Origin: Icerya purchasi
Lineage: Eukaryota > Arthropoda > Insecta > Hemiptera > Monophlebidae
NCBI GenBank assembly: GCA_039619475.1
Contig: CM077115.1
Location: forward strand, 30,889,083 to 30,953,082
Direction of reading: 5' to 3'
DNA length: 64,000 nt
The position numbers were made by a program, and so were the translations under genes. The notes under the pieces were generated by a model. It ran no database searches, was not told the origin of the DNA, and saw only the letters and a program-made list of their open reading frames with translations. This document shows positions 56,151 through 64,000 of this stretch, in pieces. How positions within the stretch are numbered: the stretch's first letter is position 1; each line of letters begins with the position of its first letter.

Positions 56151-56972
56151 CTGTAAACAGAAAAATGAAGAAAACTTTTCTGTATTGAATTTTCAAGTAA
56201 TACCCGTACACGATGCTCATTTGATCATTGCAGTTTCACGAATTGCAATGACATCTTCGTACTGAATGTGTGCGACGTATTTATATGTAGCGCAAGTTGT
56301 GACGAAAGTGAAAACTATTAATAAAAGACGCGATATAACGCGGTCGTCAACTGACGGCCATTTGCTTACACAAAGCCGTAAATTAAAAAAAATGACATGG
56401 TAAATTCAAACTAACCTGTCTACTACCAGAATTATGGAAGACTCATTTGAGATCTAAAGATCGAGTTCATATAGCTTCTTCATTAGTCGGTAGGTATTTA
56501 TTACGACAACCGCGAACATTGAATTAGAGATTCTTTTTATTTATTTACATTTTACGTAAGTTGCTTCGGTTGTGCAAAAAGGATGAACGTTTTTTCCTTT
56601 TTATATAAGGATACCGTTGTAGTCGGCAGGAAATGCCTTCATTCAAAAATATTTCTTTGCTGAAAGTTCTTAGGGGTTTTTTCCTGCATATGCGAGGAGT
56701 CTCTCGAAAGATGTAGTTTTATTAGTGCTATTAAAGTATGACTTAATCGAAAAGTTCTTTTAATTTATACTTTTCAACGAGGAGGAGTACGACTCTTTTT
56801 CTCTATCGCTGTCTCTGATTTGTCGCTTTCTCTTTCTCTCTTCGCTTTGAACATTAACCAGAGATATACATAGGTCGTGAGCACATTTCTTATCGTTTCA
56901 GTTAGTTCGTGAATGACTGGAGTCGTGTTTACAGACTTGCAAGAATTAATACTAAAGCTGTTGTATTTAAGG
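56151..56972. other. Intron upstream of the CUB1 exon, nothing recognised
   Basis: Provides the acceptor at 56151-56160. No upstream exon seen. Confidence 0.5.
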
Positions 56973-57335
56973 TTTTTTTTTTTTTTTATTTTTCATTATT
57001 AAAAAATAAATTGTGAATCCCATACTGCCCGTCTGTGGGTGTCCAGCACGCTTATAATCGTTCATTCGAAAGATAAATTACAATGTTCCATTACAATTAA
57101 TTTTATAATTATAAAAAGTAAGGAAAAAATAAAAAAAAAGAACTCTATTTATTATCATAATAACAATTTCATTCTACATGTTCGACGAATATATAGGAAT
57201 AGTCGATTCTCCGCCACAGCCAGTTCCCAATCTATCTAAATTCACTAAATTGCTTAATTAATACTTTCAAAGTTGCTTTATTTTTTTGCATTATATCTTC
57301 TGGGATTCCCTCCGGGATGACATCAATTTAGTTTC
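56973..57335 (-). mobile_element. Family C 3' fragment
   Basis: Reverse-strand match to the last 400 bp of the 6.1-8.47 kb copy. Poly(T) at 56973-56987, then the inverted 3' end (CATACTGCCCGTCTGTGGGT) and the last coding stretch with TTTTGCATTATATCTTCTGG, complementary to CCAGAAAATATAATGCAAAA of the intact copy. Confidence 0.75.
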
Positions 57336-57780
57336 TGTTCAGTACCGCTAATATAATAAAAAATGTACATTCACGTTTCTATCTTTTGTTGATATCAGAG
57401 CAATAATTGTTGATTACAAAGTAAAAAAAAAAAAAAAAAAACAAAACTAAACTGAACTAGTTCCAGCATAGAAATAAATTCCTTCACTGTTTCGATATTA
57501 TAAATAAATAGTTTTATGAAGAGAGAACAGAAAAAACAACAAATAAACATGAAATAATGTAAAAGAATTTTTAATGATAAAATTATTCGGCGATTTCCAA
57601 TAGGATCAAAAATTTAAGTTTAAGGAAAACAGACTAGAAATTGGAAGAAAGTTTAAGTTCGAAGTTATTCTAATTTTATTCTAATTAATACGACCGAGCA
57701 ATAAGCTCTAATTCTAATTTAAAAGAAGAATGGTTTTCACGGTTGTTTGTCCACATGTCCATTTTCGGTAGAAACTACAT
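57336..57780. other. Intron, nothing recognised
   Basis: A-run at 57423-57440. No coding signal. Confidence 0.5.
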
Positions 57781-57903
57781 TACAAAGTTTATATTAGGCT
57801 CCGACGTTTCGTAACAGCTTGTTTATCATCAGAGTTAGGTTGTCCGTCTAATGAACAGTGTAATCGTTTTCGAAACGTTAGAGTCTAATATAAGCTTTTG
57901 TAG
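57781..57903. repeat. Short inverted repeat, foldback-like
   Basis: TACAAAGTTTATATTAGGCT...CGACGTTTCG (57781-57812) is the inverse of CGAAACGTTAGAGTCTAATA...GCTTTTGTA (57870-57903). The intervening minus strand reads CTGATGATAAACAAGCTG then TTACGAAACGTC. Confidence 0.65.
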
Positions 57904-58055
57904 AAGCAGCCAGAACAGAAGTCGCTGCACTAACACTTGGTAGATTAAAATAGAGGTCACGATGATGCGCAAACGACTATGAAGAAGAATGTGTTTTCTA
58001 CTGAAAATTGACATGTGGGCAGTCCTAATTAATTTCAGTACACACACATACATAT

Positions 58056-58080
58056 ATGTATATATATATATATATATATA
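58056..58080 (+). repeat. (TA)n microsatellite
   Basis: About twelve TA dinucleotides after TACATATATG. Confidence 0.85.
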
Positions 58081-58184
58081 ATTTATTTAGAAAAACGTAT
58101 ATATATAATATTTTCATAAACATACATTTTAAGTCAATTGCATTTCGGAAACGATTTTGATGAACGTTTTTTTATAAACTTTTG

Positions 58185-58618
58185 TTTTTTTTGGGCGCGC
58201 CAGCGGCATTGACCCAACAATAACAGAAATTAAGGAAAGGGTTAAATAAAGAGACGATTAGAAATAGAGTTTAGGAAAGATTGGAGTACAGGGATTATAT
58301 CTGGAGATGGAAAGGAAAGTACAAAGGAAGAATTATACGGAGCAGGAAGACCCAGTGCCAAGATTTTGGAGTACAAAACAGAGCGCTCGGAATCAAGGGC
58401 AGGGCATTCAAAGAAGATGTGGTTTGCATCAAATATGAGAGGAGAGATGGAATTATGAAGGGGACAATCGGGGTGATTAACACGCAGTCTAATTAAGGAA
58501 ATGATCGCGGAGCGTTGATATGAATAGGATTGAAACCACGGCTAAGAAGAGGGAACCGGCTGAATTTGAAGATAATGAGAGGCGGGATTAGAAAATAGAG
58601 AAGGATAGATGTTCGACC
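58185..58618 (-). mobile_element. Family A 3' fragment
   Basis: Poly(T) 58185-58192, then the full family 3' end (GGGCGCGCCAGCGGCATTGA, CCCAACAA). The remaining sequence is a diverged C-terminal coding region. Similarity to other copies ends at about 58618. Confidence 0.75.
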
Positions 58619-60814
58619 ATCAATTTTGTTGCTTTTTCTTTTTTCAATAATTGAACAATAATACATCTGTCTCCGCGGAAACGCATTTATTTTCGGTAAA
58701 TTTCAGCGTATGATTCGGAAGATGCATTTTAGGTTTTCCATTCACACCTTTTCTCTTATACTTCTGCTATATTGTTGCTTTGCAATTGTTTCCTCTTGAA
58801 CCCTTTTTTAATGGACTGCGGTAACGTGTTCTAGATTTGTAAATGAGCTACCGCCAGTTTCCCTATTCGCGCTGAAAATGATGCATTAATAATTATTTTA
58901 TTGCCGTAAAAGAAATTTCGGTCTAGGCTGCTGCCAGAATTTCACGTTCTTTTACCGTGCACACATGGCCCCGAGACTTTAAAAATCGGGTCGCTAGTGC
59001 CCAGACTGTAGTGGTTAAGTAGATTTATCTGCGGTGCTGTTGTCCTATTTTTCGTTACAGTCTTAGGCGCGCACAGTGAAAATTAAAAGGAAAGGAAATA
59101 AAAAACACCGAATAATGTAAGAAAGAAAAATTAGTAGAGCCGTTCGCTGTTCCGAAAAAGCTCGGCGCTCATAAATTATTTCGATAAAATAGGCTTTAGA
59201 GATTGTTCAGGCAACGCGGTAGCATCTTTCTCGAGTTGAATGGTGGGCCTGTAAAAATTTCGGATGGTTGTTAAATCTTGTAACCGGTAGAATGTGTTTG
59301 CTGAGATACGAGCCGAGAACGGTGAATACCGCTAACTCCACTTAATGGATGTTTGCCAAGTAACCTTTGAAACATCTGTCTCGACTCTCGACTCCTAGCT
59401 GATGACGACTGATCTGGATTTCGCATTGCCGTTGAACACTGATTAAAAAGACTGAACGTCATAGCCGAATACACCCGGAGGCAGCTCATGTGCGCGTGTG
59501 TTGACGGTGCTGCGCCGATTTAGAGGTAACGATGAATTTTCAGCACGTCGCATTGTCGTAATTTTTAACCTTTTCATATTTACGACCTTACCCGATGGAC
59601 CAACAGCATAAATTTTATCTTTTTTTTCAACGGGCCGACATTTATAACTGCAATTTTTGGATAAAAAGTGTGCCAAATGGGTCCCGCCGAGTAGATGGCA
59701 ACGGCATCTGTCACATGACGGCGGCATAGATAATCGTAGGCATACATCAGAGTTGGAAGCTGGATTATTTTGACCGGATCAAAACATTTTAAAATAGGCT
59801 CGCTCTTCACTTTTTATTCGTCTTTCTTCTCCGTTGAATGTTGGAATTAACTTTCGCGCGGAAGAATTGTTTAAATGATTTATTATACCGTTTAATCTGC
59901 TTAATAGTTTTCGTTAGCGCAGGTAGAGTATAACCCGTTCCTAAAAATCCGGTAATTTTTATAGGAAGCCGTTCGCGGAAGTGTCAGAATGAGAAAAAAA
60001 AAAGTTACGACCAAGTCGGTACTGAAAGCGGACCCACGTAATTTCGATTTTTTTTCTCCTCTTCCTTTCTCAGTAATGTCGCTTACTATATGTCGTGTTT
60101 TACAATTATATACAGTTGGCACGACATACCGTGAAAATGGAAAGAACTAAAAAAAAGTACCCCCACGTTTAATTAAACCAGATCGTATTAGAATTCAAAA
60201 TGAACGTCCAAGGTATTGTAATTCACACACCGTAACCACTGGTGGCAGAAATCCATTGGCATTTCCCCAGTTACAGAGTAGCGTGCGGATTCTCAGTACC
60301 ATATACGTATATACGTTTTAATTTTAAAGGAAGAAGACGAAGACGAAGAAGAAAAAAAACTATATATATCATAAATAATGGTAAAATCATTTAGATTAAT
60401 AGGAAAAAGGAACAAAAACCAAAGCAAATCCAAAAAACAAAACTATACTGACAGAGAAAAAACAAATAAGTGAGAAATGAAGAAAAAAGAATTTAGAAGA
60501 ACAATACTTAAGATAGTTCATTATTCACCTAAAAGGTAGCTCTGGCAGCAGGGAATTTCGTGCAGGCGTTATGTGCAAATTATTGAAAAATTTGAATGTA
60601 TTACATCGTCTCCTGGTAAGTTTAATATGTCATAATTAATACAATCTATTCGATGTATCCGCGTTATAGGTGAATTTAGAATAATGCACATTGTTAAAAA
60701 CCGCATTCGACAAGAATATGGAACAGATCGCCTATGTGTGAGATTTGTGATCAATTGACTTGTTATTTATAGAAAGCTCTAAGCAATGGATATGATGTAT
60801 CACGCAGATTGTCA
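58619..60814. other. Intron or 5' region, unrecognised frames
   Basis: Minus-strand frames at 59271-59810 (for example CDRCRCHLLGGTHLAHFLS) are more complex than the surrounding sequence, but match no family I know and lack clear splice edges. Confidence 0.35.
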
Positions 60815-60917
60815 GCCAGCTGGCGCAGTTAGTTAGGCAGTGGTGCTTGGTGGATTTTTGGACTGGAACTGGGTTTCCCGCTATCGCCTATTGAAACTTC
60901 CAAAAAAAAAAAAAAAA
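60815..60917 (+). mobile_element. Possible short SINE
   Basis: TGGCGCAGTTAGTTAGGCAG resembles an RNA polymerase III A box and the unit ends in A15 at 60901-60917. No clear B box. Confidence 0.3.
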
Positions 60918-61564
60918 TGTTCATTTGTGCTAGGTTAATGTCAGTACTTGAGATGATCGGTCTATTTATTTTTGCCGGGATACATATATAGGCTTACTGA
61001 AGGTAAATTCGCATTTTAGAAGAATTTACATTGATCATCTATTTCATTAAGAGCAAATTACGAATTGAACAGGTGTGTGTGTGTGTGTGTGTGTGTGCGT
61101 GTGCGAATTACAGCATAACAATAATGAAAAGCACACAACCCCCGTGCCTTTGATATATGCGGGAGATATGGTAAGGGAAGCGCCAGCGAGGGAATTTTTT
61201 TTCCCCGTAAATTTTCAAATGTTTATAGAAACGCAGAATAATTTTCTTTCGGCGGGAGATCATTTGTGTTGTTTCTCCATTAACGAGAGGGCCTCGATTC
61301 TTCGGAACATGATTCATTTTTCGAACATCGTAAGTAAAATTTACTCTTTCTCTCTCTCTCTCTCTCTTAAATAACGGATATCTATCGATCGAAATTCGCG
61401 GAACGTATTAGAGTAATACACGTGTACCACCCCGTTCATTTAGACTCGGCGAAAATAATAACTGGAAACCGGTAGGTAAAATTTTCAATAAAGCGACTCG
61501 AAAACTAGAAAGCTACAGCGATTTAATAACTAGCAGAATTGTTAAAAATCATTCCCGAAATGTA
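60918..61564. other. Nothing recognised
   Basis: GT and TC microsatellites only. Confidence 0.5.
61071..61100 (+). repeat. (GT)n microsatellite
   Basis: About 14 GT units. A (TC)n run follows at 61347-61366. Confidence 0.9.
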
Positions 61565-61573
61565 TCCGGAATT

Positions 61574-61821
61574 TTTAAAAAGTAAAGTATAAGTCCCTTA
61601 ACAGGGCGTCGGGGATTGTGACGTTAAGGTTTCAGAGTAGGGGGGCCAGAGTTCCTTTCCCTCGGCCACCTTTACTTTCTCAGATTTCTCTGGTACCAAA
61701 TTATTTCAGATTAGGTATAGAGCTGGGAGCGACTTGGATCCGGGACGAGACAAGTCTCGATAACCTATGACACCTCTGATTTGGTAGCCGAGCACCTTAG
61801 TCACTAGGCTACCACACTGCC
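61574..61821 (-). mobile_element. SINE family 1, copy b
   Basis: Reverse-strand copy with the head near 61821 and the tail (AGGGCGTCGGGGATTGTGAC) near 61600. Target duplication TCCGGAATT at 61565-61573 and 61822-61830 is exact. Confidence 0.85.
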
Positions 61822-61865
61822 TCCGGAATTCCTACTGATGCCTTATTATTATTCGCAACCATTAA

Positions 61866-62100
61866 GTCGTCGCGATAGCCAAGTGAGCGGTTAGCTTCGT
61901 TACGGAAGTCTTCGGTTCGATCCCGGGCGACGACAGAAGTCATTACGAAAAATTAAATTAAATACTCGCTAATAGTCGCGTGGAAGGCAATGGAAAACAT
62001 GCATACCATCATATACGTGCTAGTTAGTGCGCGGCAGACACACACATGTAACTGCATTTATATAATGCCTATATCTGTGCAGCTGAAATGTACGAATAGG
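61866..62100 (+). mobile_element. SINE family 2, copy a
   Basis: The 69-nt tRNA-like head (61866-61934) has complementary ends GTCGTCGC/GCGACGAC, A box TAGCCAAGTGAGCGG and B box GGTTCGATCCC. It continues with a body including GGCAATGGAAAACATGCATACC shared with copy b. Confidence 0.8.
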
Positions 62101-62762
62101 TAGTCGCCGACACTCGGGAATTAAGTATGGCACCATAACGGAAAAAAAAGCGGGGGATATTTCTCAAAGGTCCGAAAAACTGTAACTGTAAACTGCTACT
62201 AAATGAGCCTAAAACGGATTGCACAAATGTAAGAATTGAACGCAACCGGTTTCACTTTCGCCAGTTTCATTGAAACAGCGATCGATATTTTTTGTTTTGT
62301 TTAAGAAAAGAAATTTAAAAAACATATTTACGAATCTAATCATTTCGGCTTCCGTAGACACCGATTTCACGATCAACCGATTGTTTCATTTATATTAAGC
62401 GTATCCTCTTCTCGTTCCTTATCCACAATTTTCCTTCCCTCTACATTATTTCCTCCTTACTTTGCTACAATTATTATTTACAATTAACAAAAACGAAAAT
62501 TACACTCGAATAATATACTTTGTTTCAGTGTAGATAAACGGCCAATCAATGATCTACTGGACTCACGGAAAAACCGAAATAAAATAAGTAAGAAGTTCTC
62601 TGTATCGCGACTGAAATGTTACAGTCACTGTGGTCACGACTAGACAACAAAATCTAGAAACGTTCTCAGGAAAAAGGTAGTGCAACACGGTTATTCCTTA
62701 GTTGGGATCCGATATTACCTTCATTTTATATCTGTCTTATTAAAAACAATTTTTCCCCCTAT
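62101..62762. other. Nothing recognised
   Basis: AT-rich spacer between two SINEs. Confidence 0.5.
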
Positions 62763-62773
62763 TAATATTCTAG

Positions 62774-63033
62774 GTAGCGCAGTGGCCTAGTGGTTAAGGT
62801 ACCAAACCAGAGGTCACGAGTTCGAGACCTGTCTCGTTCCGAATTCAAGTCGCTCCCAGGTTTACTCAGCCTGAAATTGAATATCAGTTATACCAGGTAC
62901 GGGAAAGTAAAGGCGGCCGAGAGAAAGGTACTGACCCCACAGTATTCTCCTTAGATCCATTAGGCTTAGTACACTGTGAACCTTAACTTCACAATCCATG
63001 ATAATCAAACTTGCTTTACTTTATTTTACTTAA
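62774..63033 (+). mobile_element. SINE family 1, copy c
   Basis: The best head: A box TGGCCTAGTGG and B box GTTCGAGAC, the two RNA polymerase III promoter elements. The body shares AGCCTGAAATTGAATATC and the tail TTAGGCTTAGTACACTGTGA with the other copies. Target duplication TAATATTYTAG at 62763-62773 and 63034-63044 has one mismatch. Confidence 0.85.
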
Positions 63034-63044
63034 TAATATTTTAG

Positions 63045-63529
63045 TCCTAAATCACCTTTATCGTTTAATTCTAACTGCGCAAGTATCGTCCGTCGTATTG
63101 TAAATATTAATTCCATTCCTTCTAATAAACGAGAATATGTTGCGACCAACGTGCGATTACCACAACCGTGTGTGTAGGGTAAGAACGTAATAAGATAGGA
63201 AGTAAACCGTAAGACTCGAAATCATACAAAAAAAATAAGTCTCTACCTACAGGCCTCGCAATTAAACAAGTGGCTAATATCCTTACGATAGACTATACTG
63301 GCCACTGCAGTTACCGGGAAACGCAGAGTTCTATCGACAAAATTAAGACGCATTCTGTTACGCTCTATGCAAAGTCTACAGAAATAGCAGTCAACTATCT
63401 GAAATATCAGACGAACTACAACACCAAGGCCTGTCTAGAAGAGTTGACTAATTCCGGACGCACTATTAATAACTCGTTCTCTTTCAGTTTTATCTCTTTT
63501 CTCCAAGAGATCGGTTGATGGAATTTAAA
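63045..63529. other. Unrecognised
   Basis: A plus-strand 82-codon frame at 63270-63518 probably lies antisense to the decayed retrotransposon next to it. Confidence 0.3.
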
Positions 63530-63860
63530 GGTATACACACTCAAGGCTACGTCTTTAGTCGGCTAATTAACCACTTGGTTAAAAATGATCCCAGAGTGGC
63601 TAGGAATCCGATAAAACTCTCTAATTGTACCCTCTTTATCCGGAATTTTAGCGAGCTTTAATTTCGAAAATCAGTGTATGATGCTAAGAGTTAAAAAGTT
63701 GTTCGGAGACCGTCTAAGCACATGACAGTACTTCTTCTACCGTGTGCTACATTTAGCATGAAATCACAGGCCTTATCAATAGCAACTTAGCAGTAAAAAC
63801 AGGCATCTCTGGAGGAAGTTTAAACTTCAATATTAAGTCATTTCCCCCTAAAAGTGCGGC
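63530..63860 (-). pseudogene. RNase H remnant of a non-LTR retrotransposon
   Basis: Minus-strand KLPPEMPVFTAKLLLI resembles the LP...FSAE segment of RNase H, here with Lys instead of the catalytic Glu. IPSHSGI near 63590 resembles the VPSHSGI loop. Intervening codons contain stops. The region 63240-63520 may be the rest of the same element. Confidence 0.4.
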
Positions 63861-64000
63861 GCTTACGATAATCTTTTATCGTTTCTTCAAGCACATGCCA
63901 TGATTTGGCGGTTTATTTTACAGCATCGCTTACTTTGGCTGTCTCTCCTATTTTATTTCATATTCACCGTGTTAATTTTTCAGGCGCTGCTTGCGTTTAT

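Noticed and set aside
57781..57903. Definite hammerhead ribozyme
   Set aside because: CTGATGA and GAAA are present, but the base pair next to them (T-C) does not fit the standard core, so only the motif is reported.
59271..59810. Possible zinc-finger-like gene (CDRCRCHLLGGTH)
   Set aside because: Single Cys/His cluster, no repeat of the pattern, three different frames and no convincing splice sites.
61075..61374. Protein starting MCVCVCVC
   Set aside because: Starts in a (GT)n microsatellite and ends in a (TC)n run; no motif.
61866..61934. Genuine tRNA gene
   Set aside because: The anticodon loop has six bases with a four-base stem, and the unit continues into a SINE body shared with 42.66 kb.
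56250..64000. Exon for the first half of CUB1
   Set aside because: I looked on the minus strand for a Cys...SPNYP...Cys exon ending in phase 1 and found none; it is probably outside the window.

Overview
This window is eukaryotic and almost certainly from an insect. It is AT-rich and has no bacterial-type gene packing. Conserved protein segments are flanked by splice signals, and the rest is mostly transposable elements: non-LTR retrotransposons, mariner and pogo/Tigger DNA elements, tRNA-derived SINEs, foldback elements and microsatellites.

One host gene is recognisable, on the minus strand. Four exons with mutually compatible splice phases lie at 56150-55884, 41659-41505, 18837-18612 and 9782-9672. 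In that order they encode the second half of a CUB domain, a complete second CUB domain split over two exons, and an LDL-receptor class A domain. The order CUB-CUB-LDLa, and residues such as the EPSENCKYDFLEIRDG stretch in CUB1, match Neto (neuropilin and tolloid-like), an auxiliary protein of ionotropic glutamate receptors. The introns are about 14.2, 22.7 and 8.8 kb. The start of the gene (signal peptide, first half of CUB1) and its transmembrane and cytoplasmic end were not found and probably lie outside the window. Nearly everything else sits inside these introns.

Repeats by family. Family A is a non-LTR retrotransposon with reverse transcriptase (RT), RNase H and a Cys/His C-terminus. 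About ten copies occur (near 1.0-3.5, 4.2-4.65, 12.0-14.5, 16.5-17.75, 26.7-27.0, 33.6-40.0, 40.1-41.3, 52.6-52.9, 53.5-54.9 and 58.2-58.6 kb), mostly 5'-truncated. Family B is an I/LOA-like RT-RNase H element with copies at 20.9-24.96 and 33.8-36.19 kb. Family C is a CR1/L2-like element with copies at 6.1-8.47, 11.5-15.6 (split) and 57.0-57.3 kb. There is also a Jockey-type element (36.6-39.7 kb), an ORF1-plus-endonuclease fragment (43.7-44.8 kb), an RTE-like tail (49.7-50.1 kb), one nearly intact mariner (38382-39685), two decayed mariners, a pogo/Tigger element (19727-20854) and two SINE families.

Several elements are nested, which gives relative ages. Family A copy 12018-14468 sits in a family C copy. 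At 33.6-40.0 kb an old family A copy was split first by family B and by the Jockey element, and the Jockey element was then hit by mariner. I found no wholly new biological system. The most useful leads are the reconstructed Neto locus, the nested insertions, and a set of foldback elements that share a CTGATNAT...CGAAACGT motif.
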